64,000 nt of DNA, from assembly GCA_033297205.1 (NCBI GenBank), contig MU859187.1, forward strand, positions 4,800 through 68,799, read 5' to 3'. The notes beneath the pieces were generated by a model, which had not been told where the DNA came from, did no database searches, and worked only from the letters and a program-made list of their open reading frames with translations. Every line of letters starts with the position of its first letter. Position 1 is the first letter of the stretch. Shown in pieces: positions 24,100 to 37,092 of this stretch. The position numbers and the translations under genes are program-made. The stretch comes from Pseudoneurospora amorphoporcata. Lineage: Eukaryota; Ascomycota; Sordariomycetes; Sordariales; Sordariaceae.

Positions 24100-25135
24100 G
24101 ATAATGTCTTGCGTCTTCTTTTTCTGTGATGAAGTAGACAGACCGCTCTGGTGCTTCTGTCGATGAGTATCCGAGGTGAAGAACACCTGGGTTCTTATAC
24201 TTGCCTCCGGCCTTCTCTTTCATTTCCCCTCGCCTTCAAGCCTCACTAGCATAACCTCCTCGAACCACGTCTTGACCACGCCTCTGGCACGTTACCTCGG
24301 CGGATTCTACCCTTTTTGGTCGAAGTCATCCTCGATATTGCGGCTGGCAGTAGGACCTCGAGGCTTGTATTGGGCATCCGGGCGTCGGTCCGCGAGCATC
24401 ATTTGGACCCAGCTTCGTTCAACACCATCATGTCCTTGGACGTCCGCGAGGAGCTGCCTATTAAGGAATTGCTCGTGACGCCTTTCGAAGCCAATATCAC
24501 CGGCCAGCGATTGCGACCAGGTTATATCATAGAAATCAACTGCCGTGCTGATACGTCCCGCTGAAACCATTCTCAGCGTAATACGGTGCAATGCTGCGAC
24601 CCAAGGCAGCAATGAACCAAAGACTGAACCCCTGGGAACATGATGTTTTCCCGGTGAGGAAGGTCGGAGAGTACAGGCAATGCGGCAAATCGAATGTCAA
24701 GCGAGAAATGCCACTATGCATGACTTTTGAGGGTCGAAATGCGTGGTGTCGTAGAGATTATCGTCTTATTTTATCGACCGTAGGGGTTGTGGCGGTAGCG
24801 GAGGCGTGGTGAATGAAACAGAGAGTATTGTAGGTGGCCCATCTTTGGTGATCAAAGGTTGAAGGAAATGGCCAAGTTCTCGACTCTCACAAGCACTGAA
24901 TTGGGGTTCGGGTGATCAGCAATGGGACGCCTGCAACGCACAGACCATGTTCTCACGCAAAAGAAGTCGGCAGAAATGGCAAAATTTTCACCGCCTGGTG
25001 TAATCACTGGTTATCGGACAAGCGATAAGAAAAAAAGAGGAAGGATAACAGATTCGACTGCTGCATCAATTGCGACACCCTTTGCCCAGAGTATCGCAAC
25101 CACCCACCACTCGGGCAACAACACCACCCCCTACA
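24100..25135. other. intergenic region with an unresolved two-strand open stretch
   Basis: About 1 kb between the divergent small peptide gene and HAS1. From about 24253 to 24612 both strands are open for roughly 100 codons and the base composition is coding-like. However, neither frame has a good start, splice context or recognisable family. It could be an eroded exon. The region from about 24900 should hold the HAS1 promoter and leader. Confidence 0.4.
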
Positions 25136-26984
25136 ATGGCTTCCGATCTCAGCAAGAAGCGCAAGCTCAAGGACACCAAGATTGCGACCGAAGATGGCGC
25201 CGCTACCACCGACAAGAAGATCAAGAAGGTGAAGAAGGAGAAGAAGGAAAAGAAGGAAAAGATTGTCGAGGAGCAACCCGTAGAGGAGACCACCCCCGAT
25301 GACAACGACGTCGAGGAGGAAGAAAAGGAGGAACAACAAAATGGCGACGACGAGGCTATCCCGACCGGAAACGAGGACAAAAACGAGGACAAGGACGACG
25401 ACGCTGAGGCCGGCGACGAACTCACAAAGACCAACAACGACTCCCTCATCGCCCCCTCCGTCGCGACCAATGCCACCGACTTCTCCGAGCTCAACCTGTC
25501 GGAAAAGACCATGAAGGCCATTGCCGACATGGGCTTCACCAAGATGACCGAGATCCAGAGGCGAGGTATCCCCCCTCTGCTCGCCGGCAAGGACGTGCTC
25601 GGCGCCGCCAAGACGGGTTCCGGCAAGACGCTCGCCTTCCTGATCCCCGCCATCGAGATGCTCAGCTCCCTGCGCTTCAAGCCGAGAAACGGCACCGGCG
25701 CCATCGTCGTCACCCCGACCCGCGAATTGGCCCTCCAGATCTTCGGCGTCGCCCGCGAGCTCATGAAGAACCACTCCCAAACATACGGCGTCGTCATCGG
25801 CGGAGCCAATCGTCGCGCCGAGGCCGACAAGCTGGCCAAGGGCGTCAACCTGCTCATCGCCACCCCCGGCCGTCTGCTCGACCACCTGCAAAACACCCCC
25901 TTCGTCTTCAAGAACATGCGATCGCTCATCATCGACGAGGCCGACCGCATTCTCGAGATCGGGTTCGAGGACGAGATGCGCCAGATCATCAAGATCCTGC
26001 CCAAGGAGGACCGCCAGACCATGCTCTTCTCCGCCACACAGACCACCAAAGTCGAGGATCTCGCCCGCATCTCGCTCCGTCCCGGTCCCCTCTACGTCAA
26101 CGTCGACGAGGAGAAGCAGTTCAGCACGGTCGAGGGTCTGGACCAAGGCTACGTCGTCGTCGACGCCGACAAGCGCTTCCTGCTCCTCTTCTCCTTCCTC
26201 AAGAAGATGCAAAAGAAAAAGGTCATTGTCTTCTTCTCCTCGTGCAACTCGGTCAAGTACTACTCGGAGCTGCTCCAGTACATCGACCTCCAGGTGCTCG
26301 ATCTCCACGGCAAGCAGAAGCAGCAGAAGCGCACCAACACCTTCTTCGAGTTCTGCAACGCCAAGGAGGGCACCCTGATCTGCACCGACGTGGCCGCCCG
26401 CGGCCTCGACATCCCCGCCGTCGACTGGATCGTCCAGTTCGACCCGCCCGATGACCCGCGCGACTACATCCACCGCGTCGGCCGTACCGCGCGTGGCAAC
26501 AACACCAAGGGCCGCTCGCTGCTTTTCCTGCAGCCCGGCGAGCTGGGCTTCCTCGCCCATCTCAAGGCCGCCAAGGTGCCCGTGGTGGAATACGATTTCC
26601 CCAAGAGCAAGATCCTCAACGTGCAGAGCCAGCTGGAGAAGCTGATCGGCCAGAACTACTATCTTAATCAGAGCGCCAAGGACGGGTACAGGTCGTATCT
26701 TCATGCCTATGCCTCGCACAGCTTGCGGTCCGTGTTTGATATCCACAAGCTTGACTTGGTCAAGGTTGCCAAGGTATGTTTTTTTTTTTTTTTTTTTTTG
26801 ATTTTTTTTTTTTGTTTCCCTTGTTTTGCATGACAGAAAAACTCACTAACATACAACAAAACAGTCCTTCGGCTTCTCCACTCCTCCCAGGGTAGACATC
26901 ACCCTGGCCTCCAGCATGTCGCGCGACAAGAAGCAGACGAGCAGGAGGGCGTATGGTAGCCAGCCGAAGCAGAACCGTCATTGA
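25136..26984 (+). CDS. has1: ATP-dependent RNA helicase HAS1 (DEAD-box)
   Basis: Two exons (25136-26773 and 26865-26984; a 91-bp T-rich intron with CTAAC branch) encode 585 residues. HAS1 unwinds RNA in the nucleolus and is needed for both ribosomal subunits, including U14 snoRNA release (family knowledge). Residues 1-110 are Lys- and Asp/Glu-rich. The helicase core follows: Q motif near FTKMTEIQ, motif I AAKTGSGKT (about 157-165), Ia PTRELALQ, Ib TPGRLLDHL, motif II DEAD at 267-270, motif III SAT near 299, motif V TDVAARGLDIP, and motif VI HRVGRTARG from 446. The C-terminal SYLHAYASHSLRSVFDIHKL with SFGFSTPPRVD is typical of the HAS1 branch and separates it from other DEAD-box proteins. The last exon gives a basic tail. 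Codon use is GC-rich, as in highly expressed genes. The start fits the family length. Confidence 0.97.
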
Positions 26985-27886
26985 GTCTTCAGTGTTGTTG
27001 TTGTTGAGTGTTGTTGGTTAGAACATGTTCTCTTAGATATCCATCGGGCATTTCGGTGTGGAGCATAGTGGTGTTGTTTTCTTTTGTATTTGTTTTAGTT
27101 GTTCGCACGCAAGCTGCCAAGGCGTTTTTTTTTGGGTTGTATGGTTTGAAAAAGTAAAACTGGAGGGAGGAGGAAGGGGGCTCAAATCAACAATTAATTC
27201 TTACATGATTTGCTGTGTGCTTTGTCGTCGTGTGATATTTGGCTAGGTGTGCCGGTGCTGTCACTTTGGTGATAGCGTCACTTGAAGTAGGTTGGAGAGG
27301 AGAGCTGCATTCACAAAGCAGCGGCCTATCAATTTTTTAATTTTTTTCTCTATATGAGATTGGAACATCATTGCTGACATGTGATGTGATGTGGCAGAAA
27401 CCATGGAAACAAACCTGCGATGTCAGTCGGTCCATGTCAAAGTTGAATAGTATGTACACCAGATTATCCAGACTATCGTTCAAGTCAGCTGAGATACGTG
27501 TACCAGCCAGTTCAACGACACTTGAAAGCTTCGACAGCCCCAACTTGGAGACAACTGATGAACAGTCTACTATTTCAAAACAACCTGTATCTATTATTTA
27601 TCTGCAAAGCTCCAATCGATGGACCCAACAAACCGATGACAACCTCAAACACAACGACAACAACAACGACAACGACAACGACAACCAATTTTACCCCGTC
27701 CCCCAATCCTCCTCCTCTCCTCACCTACCTACCTACTACCCTCCTCCTACCTACCCCCTTTCTCTAGGTACCTACTTACACCACACCACACCACACCAAA
27801 CCCCCCGGGCGCACCTCCACCTTAACCCCAAAATACCTTACCCGGAAACACCCACATGTACCTCCGCTCCTCCCCTCCTCCTCCAC
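26985..27886. other. convergent intergenic region
   Basis: About 0.9 kb between the 3' ends of HAS1 (+) and the aspartic protease (-). It is AT/T-rich just after HAS1, then (ACA)n and (CCT)n rich near 27650-27800. No gene is supported. Confidence 0.6.
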
Positions 27887-30075
27887 CTAATAAAACTCCC
27901 TCCCCAAAAACCTCATCTTCCCCCTCCCGACATCAAACACCGTCAACGCATTCTGCATAAACACGTCACCCAGAATATACGGCCCCGCGCCCCCGTCGGC
28001 AATGGCCGTCATGCACAGCCCCGTCAGCGGATCCACCATGTCCTGGTTGATGAGGTCGACGGGGTTCATGTAAAAGGTTTGGCCGCCCAGGATTACCCCG
28101 ACGCGCGGCACGATGGCGTCGCACGAGGTGAAGTAGGCGCCGTACATCCAGAGGTAGATGGCGGGGGGGTTGAAGGCGAGGTTGATGGATTGGGCTTCGG
28201 CTGGTTGTTGAAAAAAAAAATAAGTGTTGGGATGTGTTTCATTGGATAGTAATGGGGGATAACGGATAGAAGAGACGGGGGAGATGGGAAGATAAGGAAG
28301 ATGGGAAGATAAGATAAGTCAAGATGTGGAGTGAGAAAGGGGCGGGGGGTAAAGAAGGTGAAAAGGGGAGAAAGAAGAATACTTCCATGGGCAAGGGTAG
28401 GTAGGTGAGAGAAGGAGTTTAGAGAAGCCAGCGAGAACGTACCAGAAGGCAAATAGCAAAGCGTAGTTCCGCTGTCGACGATATAAGGGAACTTTCTCGT
28501 GTTGGTGTTTGCGCCAAACTGCCATCCGTCGGGGATGACGGTGTAGAAGGAGTAATCGTAGGCGGTTTCGGGCACGTCGATTAGGTTTGTCTGTCATCAA
28601 TCAGTCAGTCATCTTTCAAGCATTTAAATTCCCCACCAATCATTTTTTTTTTTTTTTTTTTTTTGTCGTTTTCTCTTCCCCTTTGGCGTTCCAGCTCATC
28701 CATCGCCCATGTATGTGTAAGGCAAGTTAAGGTAAGGAAGGCAAGGAAGGCAAGGAAGGAAGGCAAGCCAAGGTAAGGAAGGAAGGCAAACTAAGGCAGG
28801 CAAGGTAGGCAATGAAGGCAAGCCAAGGTAGGCAATGCGGGTAGGTACTGGACTCACAATAATCATATCCAACTCCACATCCTTCCCCTTCTCCAACCCC
28901 TTAATGGCAGGCGGCAACCCACCCCAAGCCAACAGTCCCGAGCTAGCATTCCGATCAATCGTGATGCTGAACAAGGGCGGCACCGAGCCCTGGTTAACCA
29001 TGCTTGTGAACAGCGGCGGGTAGTAAAGCTGGTTGTAGGATTCGTGGCCTTGTTGGCCGTTTCCTAGGCCGCCGCCGCCACTTCCACTTCCACTTCCACT
29101 TTCGTCACCACCCCCACTGCCCCCGGGCATATCCCCAAGGTAAGAATTCGTCAAACTCGGAAACGCCAACCCCATCAATCCGCTCGTGAAATTATTTCCA
29201 AACCAAAACGTCTTCTCCGCCAACGCAACCTGCTGTTTCTTCACCGTGATATTGCCCACGCTGATATCCGCGAAGCCCATCGGCCCCGTGACGATCTCCC
29301 CGTCGCCGTACTGGATGAACATGTGCGTTTGCGGGTCCGTGGGGCCGTACGGTTTCCAGAGGTCTTCTTCCTTGGGCGGTTGTGGCTTGGGTGATGGATG
29401 AGACGACGACGAGGAGGAGTTGGTGCTGTTGTTAAGGCCGGGGATAATGGGGGGGGGAGTGTGAGGAGGAGGTAAAGTGTAAGCGGGCCCGAAGCCGCAG
29501 GTTTCTTGCGGGACGTCGTTGCCTAGGTAGTCGAGACAAGAAAAGTTGTGGGTGATGGCCCAGGTGTCGGACGAGCCCGTGTCGAGCAGCAACAAGAGGG
29601 GGACTGAGTTCCAGTGGACCTCTACGGCGTATTGGGTGCCGAAGGCGGTGGTGACGGTGACGTTTTCGTAGCCGTAGGCACTTCCCTCATCTCCTCCAGA
29701 GGAGTCGTCGCCGCCGGAGCCGTGAGTGTTGCGAATGGCATTTTGCTTCAAGCGGCGTTGGTGTTGGCCTAGAACAGAAACGGCGGAGCGACGGTTGCCA
29801 GAGCGGGTGATGGTGTGCTGCTTGCTGCTGCCGGTGGAGGACGTGGAGTGGGAGATTCCGGAGAGGGATTGGATGTTATGGGAGATGGCGAGTTGGCGGG
29901 TGTGACTGCCGGCGTTGGTGTGTTTGGGGACAAAGTATTTGATTCCCGGAAGTTCGGGGGCTGAGTCTCGGAGGTAGCGCTCGGTTGGGGTGAGTTGGTT
30001 GATGGTTGCGGCGTGGATGACAAGGGCAAAGATCAGAAGGCCATAGGCAAAGCTGCTGCCCAAGTGGGATAACAT
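27887..30075 (-). CDS. secreted pepsin-like aspartic endopeptidase
   Basis: Three exons on the minus strand (30075-28858, 28590-28443, 28200-27887) give 559 residues. It should be a peptidase of the A1 (pepsin) family acting in the secretory pathway or outside the cell. A signal peptide is visible (LGSSFAYGLLIFALVIHAA). A Ser-rich propeptide follows to about residue 130. The first catalytic motif is LLDTGSSDTW with Asp165 and the second is IVDSGTTLCYLPS with Asp445. The flap region YGDGEIVTGPMG is also present. Low-complexity inserts (NSTNSSSSSS near 230, GSGSGSGSGGGG near 345) make it longer than a typical 400-residue fungal pepsin. No GPI signal is seen at the C-terminus FLGREFY. The introns (267 and 242 bp) are long for this window; the first is full of AAGG repeats. 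Splicing restores the sequence LPS-AEAQSINLAF. Start 30075 is preferred over an in-frame ATG at 30399 because it places the signal peptide first. Confidence 0.92.
28731..28830. repeat. degenerate AAGG/AAGGC repeat in protease intron 1
   Basis: A purine-rich degenerate tandem array (AAGGAAGGC and AAGGTAGGC variants) filling much of intron 1 (28857-28591) of the aspartic protease gene. A long T-run of the opposite character lies at about 28643-28664. Confidence 0.8.
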
Positions 30076-33000
30076 GTTGCCGGCTTGCTGTCCAGGGAGA
30101 CAGAGGGAGACCGGGCAAAATATTGGGAAAAGAGTGAGTGAGGCAACTGGACTTGGCAAAGAGGTGAGAAATGAGGGACTGTGCCAGTGGGTTAGAAAGA
30201 GAAGAGAGGAAGAAGAAAACCGAGTAGATGTTATCCTGGGGCAACCACAAAGATATGGAGCAGGCCGGATTTGGTGATCGGCCGGTGATATGTTTGACGT
30301 CTGCAGTGGTGCCCTGCCCGCGGTCGTGTCTAGTCCTTGGCCCCTTGGCCCTCGGTGGTGCAACTGTGAACAAGAACGGAACAGGACGTTGAGAAGCAAG
30401 GTGCCGTGAAAGTTTGAGTAGCTCAGTCACCTCAGCTTTCCTTTCCAAATGAAGGACTGTGTAACTGCAACATACTCGGCGGAGCTGGACGGGTAAACAA
30501 ACAGCAAAGGGTTGTAAAGTGTTTCTAGAGGTGATGACGATGACGAGTAGAAACATTGGTGGAAGGTTGATGCATGGACGGGGATATAGCTCAAGCCACA
30601 AATCACGACGACGATGATGATGCTCTTCTCGAGTGCGTTCAGGAGAAGAATGACACTTGACCCGCAGAACGTTGGTATGTCGGTTAGAAACATGTTGGTC
30701 CCCTCCTACCTAGGGAAAGTGAGAACGGACAGCTCCAGTCCGGAACGACCTATGACAGGAATCCTTCTTCTGTCTTGGATATCAGAAAGCACTGCAACAC
30801 CGTGTTCTCGAGACCTTGCTCAACTAGGTGTTTGCGAGGAAAGCAGCATCCGCAGCCGGGATCCGTAGATGCTCCGAATGCAGTGAACTCGCGAACAGTG
30901 CTGTATCTATCCCTCAGATCTGTTGATAATAATCTCCATGTTGAAGGATTGTGCCTGCATGGATGGTCGCACCAAGCTTGATACGAAGCTCAGTAGGTAC
31001 CTAAAGGTCATTTCTGCTTCTCTTGTTATTTCCATGCCTTTGTCTCGGCATCTCTGAGCCCCAGACGCCAGACAGTCAGTCGCGAGTTGTTGTCTCGTCG
31101 CCACAAACATGTGAAACGTTTCTCTCGGATCGTACACCGAGAGACGTTGCGAACAAGGGTATTCGGGTCGTCAGTCCGCTCTGCCAGTTGCATCAAGATG
31201 GACGAGTGTATTTTGGGTTCTTGGCACAACCGAACATGACAATGCACAGTACCTTGCTGTCCACATAAAGTTCGTTTACCCCTCAAGGATTGTGAAGAGA
31301 GAACAATCAAGTCATTGTCCGCTGGGACGTTGTGTTCTTGGCGAGTGGTCAAGTCGGGCATGGCATGGATGACGGGCCCTGGCATGGGTGCCTGCATACG
31401 TGTGGTTCGACGAAACGGCCGCAAAATCTGTTGAGGGAGAAAGGGGAAAGGAGTCGGATTCGATCGAGGGATTGGCAGTTTTCTCCGGTTCCGTAGCTTG
31501 TCAAGCACGACATGTCGTTGACAGATGCAGATGTGGTGGCGCCGTGGCTGGAGATGAAGGACAGCCGCGTGATATATAACACCTTCCAAGCCAATTCCGC
31601 CGTCATGTCGGAATCGTCAAGTTGTCTCGTCGGCCGTCGTGATGGAGCTGGAAATCCAATTTCCTCCTGTTGCTGTTTACTGCAAGTCGTCCCTCCCTGT
31701 CCCCTGGTCTGTCCACGGTGGCCGGCCGTGATGATGACCGGAACCTTGACACACAGGTAGATTGTGATACGGTCGAGAGGCGAGCGGGGTGAGACAAGAC
31801 AGGGAAGCTTGTCGTCTGCTTGATCTTGCATCCGGATGCATAGGGTTACATGTAGATGAGTGTTGACCACTTGTGCCATCTTGCAATTCCCCAGCTGCCG
31901 TTTGGTGATGAGTGAATCTGGAGAGATGATGCTGTAGTCTTGCACAACCGTGTAACGTCAGCCCCAGGAATGGTAGCTGTTCCCTGTCAAGTACCTGAAG
32001 GGGTTTGTATACCCGTGGAAGGGATCCGAGGCCATTTATGAGCCGTTGTCTGAAGCTGGGGATCCATCGGGTGGAAGGGACAGAAAAATAGAGAGTTGAT
32101 GAGAGTGATGTTGAAAATCATCCATAAATACAGCCGCAGTCTGTTTGAGACCAGATTGGAATCATATCGCGCGAGTGTGGAGAGTGCCAGAGGTGACGTT
32201 GAGGACTGGGGGCATCACGTGCAGCGACACGGCTTTCTGAGATGGTGACCGTGGGAACATGCTGCGCCCTGCGTTTGTGCGCTGCGCCAGTGGCAAAGAT
32301 GCCCGGCAGTTATTACAATAATAATGCAGGTACAGGTGTTGTGCACCTGGCGGCCAGGTGGAGCTGTTCCGGCCGGCAATTCCTGCCCGCTTTCCAGGGC
32401 AGGCACCAGAAAGGACCACCCATCATCCATCGTTTGGTGAGGTGGTCAGAGCTCAAAGGGCCTTTGTCATTTGTTTGACCCCAACTTCTTCCATCCCCTA
32501 ACAACCAACCCTCCATCTCTCTTTCTCTGCTTCCTTCAACCTCCTGTCCAGGCGAGCGCCGTTAGAAAAATACTTCAATCTCCGTCGTATGATGATAACG
32601 CCCGACCTCCCGTCTTCTGTTGGACTGGTGATCTGATCTTCTGCTCCGCCTGCTCTGATCTCTGTGACCGTTGTTTGACTCTCAGACGTCAGGTCATTCA
32701 CTGGGCTGACCTCACCTCAGCTTCAATCAGCCCGGGCTGCTCACCTTCAGCTACATACACTCAGCAAAGGCCTATCTACCTCTACTCTACAACGTGACGT
32801 ATACGTTCGGTGATCGCTCTGACTGCACTGCATCGTTGTGTCGAACATTTGGGTGATTAATCGCTTCGTTGACCGTCAACAACTCAATTGCCCTTAATCC
32901 AAGGTACCCATCGTCACCGTCATCATCGCCGACTGACTGACTGCCTGCCTGCCGGGCCGTTGAATGGAACATTGCCACTAAAACAGTCCACTGAAAACTG

Positions 33001-33461
33001 CCATCCTAGCGCACACCCTGCCACCACTCCACTGTTCGTCAGTGCCACGGGCAAAACACAGCGCACCAACTCCTCCACCTCATCACTGCATTCACTGGGC
33101 CGTTTGCCAAGGTTCTCCGCCTGCCGCTTCAAGTTATTTTTCACACAGTCCCCGCTATCATTTTTTTTCGCAACCATCTACCGCCATTCCTGAGACCGGC
33201 CGACTTCGACTTTTTGATCAGGTCCAATTTTTTGACAGGCGGCCGCTTTCTCTCTCCAGTTGCATCCTCTCTTCCCCGTCGCCCTCATCCATCCAACAAT
33301 CTTTTCCACCTGTCGCTTGACATTCTTTGTTGCGCGCGCTTGCTTTCCGACCAGCAGTATTTTCACCGCTTGTCTTGCTTGACCCGCGTCATCATCGCCA
33401 ACATCACCAACCAGTATCACCAAGCACGTCGCCCCCAAAAGCGACCAGAATCGCAATCAAA
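30076..33461. other. divergent intergenic region, no gene recognised
   Basis: About 3.4 kb between the divergent protease (-) and KH-domain (+) genes. Open frames of up to 187 codons occur on the minus strand near 31026-31589, but they overlap other frames and show no family signature. The CT/CCA-rich DNA of about 32900-33461 is a typical leader for the KH-domain gene. Confidence 0.55.
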
Positions 33462-35404
33462 ATGGCGGCCCCTCAGCAGCCCGATATCAACTCGATACTG
33501 CAGCTTCTTAGTATGTCTCCCCTCTCTCTCTCTTCCCCCATTTTCAGAGCGCTATGCCGCGCGCGCGATTCACACCGTACTGACCGTATTCTCAGATGCG
33601 ACTCAGCGTCCTGCCACCTCGACCCCTACCCAGAGCCAACCTGGCCTCCCAGCTCCGGCCCAGCCTCCCATGCCGCCGGCTGGCTACGCCCATCCTCCCC
33701 AACAACCGCCTGCCTATCCGCCTCAACAGCCCCAATACCAGCAGGCTCCCGGATACTATCCCCCGCCTGCCGCGAGTGGAGCCATCGATCTGAGCGCGGT
33801 GCGCCCCGTCAATTCGGGCACTGTCGACATTCAGGATGCCGTCGCCAAGGCCAGAGCTATGGCCGCCGAGAACGGTCTCGTTCCCTACGAACAATCTTCC
33901 AGACCCTACCCTCCTCACGACTCACGCCCCCACGACTCGCGTGCTCCCGACAACCGCCCTTACCAGCGCGCCCGCTCCAGGAGCCCCCGCGGCGGCCGCG
34001 AATCGTACCGCGACAACGTCAACCCCTACCGCGATGAGAGAAGAGGCGGTGATCACGGCCACCACGGCGGTCAGTCGCGTGACTACGGACGTGAACGTTC
34101 CTTTTCTCCTGGCCGCGGACGCCAAGGTTTCTCCCCCCGTGGAGGCCATGGTGGTGGCCGCGACCGCTCACCGCTTAGAGGCAAGGAGGCAGATACCGAA
34201 ACCATCACGATCGACTCTAGCCTGGTTGGCCTTATCATCGGTCGTCAAGGCGAGAACCTCCGTCGCGTTGAAGGCGAGAGCCGCTGTAGAGTTCAGTTTG
34301 TTCCCCCCTCGAGCCCCACTGAGCAATACCGTCCTTGCAAGATCACCGGCCCCCGTGCTCAGCGTGAGGAGGCCAAGGAAATGATCAATCGCATAATTCG
34401 CGACAGTGGAATGAGGGGAAGCGCCCCGGCTGACAGGCCTGCTCCCCGCGACACCGGCCGTGGTGGCTCTGCCGCCCCGCCTGCTCTCAAGGAGGGTGAG
34501 GACAGTCTCCAGATTATGGTTCCTGACAGGACCGTCGGTCTTATCATCGGTCGTGGTGGAGAGACCATCCGCGACCTGCAGGAGCGCAGCGGTTGCCACA
34601 TCAACATTGTTGGAGAGAACAAGAGCGTCAACGGCCTTCGTCCTGTGAACCTTATTGGTACCCCCGCCGCAGCCAAGATGGCCAAGGAGTTGATTCTTGA
34701 AATCGTCGATAGCGATAGCCGTAACGGAAACAACCCTGGCGGCAACCGTCCTCCCCGCAACGACAACATGGGTGGCGGCGGCGGCGGCGGCGGCGGTGGA
34801 TACGACAAGCAGAACGATTCCATCTTCGTTCCCTCCGAGGCCGTCGGTATGATCATCGGCAAAGGCGGCGAGACTATTCGTGAGATGCAGAACACCACAG
34901 GCTGCAAGATCAACGTTTCGCAGTCAAATGGACCTGGTGAGACTGAGCGCGAGATTGGCTTGGTTGGCACCCGCGAGGCCATTAACCGTGCTAAGCGTGC
35001 CATTGAGGACAAGGTCGATGCGGCTGTACGTATAATCCCACTTTCTTCATTTGTATCAAGTTACTAACACGGACGACAGAAGCAAAAGAGCTCGGGCGGT
35101 GCCCCTCCTCGTCGCGGCCAGCATCGCGATTATGATAACCCCAACTATGGTCAGCCTTCTAACAACAACAGTGTTCCCCAACAAACCATGCCAGCAGGTA
35201 ACGCCGCGGCTCCTGCTGGAGCCGGTGCGCAAGGTGACCCCTATGCCATGTGTATGTGCCCTCCATTCTTCCTTGACATTCATGGACACATACTAACTCT
35301 GAACAGACGGCGGTTATGAAAACTATGTTGCTTTGTGGTGGCAGTCCCAGCTTGCCGCTGCCCAAGGTCAAGGTGCTGCCGGCCAGGCCCCTGGCACATC
35401 GTAA
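33462..35404 (+). CDS. triple KH-domain RNA-binding protein (FUBP/KSRP-like)
   Basis: Four exons (33462-33510, 33596-35025, 35080-35251, 35307-35404) encode 582 residues. Three KH domains are visible. KH1 starts near residue 214 with LVGLIIGRQG, KH2 near 320 with TVGLIIGRGG, and KH3 near 424 with AVGMIIGKGG; all keep the GxxG loop (GRQG, GRGG, GKGG) that holds single-stranded nucleic acid. Before them is a Pro/Gln-rich segment and an RS/RGG-like stretch (RARSRSPRGG). The C-terminus DPYAMYGGYENYVALWW, formed by the last splice, resembles the tyrosine motif of animal FUSE-binding proteins. It probably acts in mRNA processing, stability or transcript control. Introns are 85, 54 and 55 bp; the first comes after only 16 codons. 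The start is set by MAAPQQPDINSIL, which joins in frame across that intron. Confidence 0.93.
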
Positions 35405-36556
35405 ACTTGGCCATGATGATGCCGGACTTATGATGCGCATGCCATGCCATAGATTCTCGCCCATGTCTCCTGGCACGTTTTGACATTGCCGCTACTGCTG
35501 CTGCTTGCTGCTGCTTGTCTCGTTGACCATGCTGCGCGTTGATGTCTCGATCATGACGACCATCCTATTCCATGCTACAGGGCATGGAAAAGTGAGAAGC
35601 GCTTACCTTTTTTTTTTTCGGCATCTCAGCGTATAACTGGAACAAAAACGAAGTCCAGTTGTGTTCAATGATTGTACGATTACGACTCTATCTCGGGGTG
35701 GCCGACTCCCTATGGCACATTTCACGACATGATGGCTCTTTTTTTACAAGCGTGTGGCAACCGCTTCGGCCTTGGTTCATACCCATCATCCATCATCGGC
35801 CTTTCTTCTCATGACCGGGTTGCTCCATATATGTGGCATCTAGCATGCACACCTCTGTCTGATGCACAAAGCTGCCTACGTACTAAAGAAGAACCCTCTG
35901 GCAAGCGATCGAATGCAGATGTTCTTGCAGTGGTTGGCTCACTGCAAGAGAAACGGTCCATCAAAATGGGTTGGGTAACCTCATGATGCCATCTACCAAT
36001 AGGCTTGACTGTTGCGTTGCGTCCACATTCTCCGCCAGGCTGCCTGATATAATGAGACCCGGAGCAACGAACGAACGAACGAACGGACTGCAGACTTTTT
36101 GTTGTTGTTGTCCTTGGATAACATGGAGAGACCTCATTGCGATTTTTTGCATGTACCTATGCCATGGAGCCTGTCGTCGCTCATGATGCTAATCATGGAT
36201 CAAGAGAGAAAGAACCTGGATCTTCTTCTACCAAGCGGATACCAATACTTGATGATGAGGTTAGACAAACCAAAATCTAGACCTAGCCATCAATCAACGA
36301 CATGTCACATGTCGCCTTTCTTTCTTCTTCTTTTTCTTTTTCTTCTTGTTTTCTTGGAGCTTTTGTCATGCCTCGTTTGCATACATACATACGTTTTACC
36401 TACATGAAACCTAAAATGTTGCTCAACTTTTTGCAGCAAAGAGAAAAATGATGGATGCCCGATCTTGAGGTTTGCGTGGCTTTGGTTCAGCGGAGTGCAG
36501 TGGATGATTTACTAAAAAAAAAAAAAAAAAGAAGGGGTGGTCGTCATTGACAATGC

Positions 36557-36674
36557 ATGGATGGATGGATGGATGGATGGATGGATGGATGGATGGATGG
36601 TCGTGTTCATGGCTGGACGCACCGCCCAAGGTCCGACTGGACTGGACTGGACTGGACTGGACTGGACTGGACTG
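36557..36674. repeat. paired microsatellites (ATGG)11 and (ACTGG)n
   Basis: An uninterrupted (ATGG)11 array runs from 36557 to 36600. After 35 bases of unique DNA follows an (ACTGG)n pentanucleotide array from 36636 to 36674. Both are non-coding and likely length-variable between strains. Confidence 0.95.
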
Positions 36675-37092
36675 CACACAATGCACACCACTTGTATGTA
36701 TACTAGAGAACAGAGGGAGGGAAACCCGGAAGACGTTACATAGCATAGCAAAACAAAACAAAGCAAAGTAAAATTGTTCGTTCGAGTCCTATGGTTTTAG
36801 CTGATGGTCGAATCCTATTGTCACCACCGTGCCAAACAAGCCGCCTTTCCAGTCTTCCAAGTTCCAGACTGCAGTGCCGTGCCGTGCCTGTTCTCCTTCT
36901 TCCGTCTTCTCCTCGGACAACCTGCAACATATCATACCTTACATACCCACCACTTATTAAGTGGTTCTATTTGCCTTTTGTGAGTCAATGTCTCTTTTTA
37001 CCATCGCCGTGGACGGGATGCAGCTGAACTTCAACAACAATGAGTGAATGCTCTTTCGGCTCCGTAAGGTACTCTGCTCGGACTCGGCCTTC

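Noticed and set aside
25004..26746. 580-codon minus-strand frame opposite HAS1
   Set aside because: It is a shadow of a GC-rich, strongly codon-biased gene; every helicase motif is on the plus strand.
31026..31589. 187-codon minus-strand frame
   Set aside because: No recognisable motif, overlapping frames on the other strand, and no splice or start context.
36537..36771. Frames translating the ATGG and ACTGG arrays
   Set aside because: Pure microsatellite translations.
36770..36790. GTTCGAGTCC, resembling a tRNA B box
   Set aside because: The flanking bases do not form a T-arm stem and no A box lies upstream.
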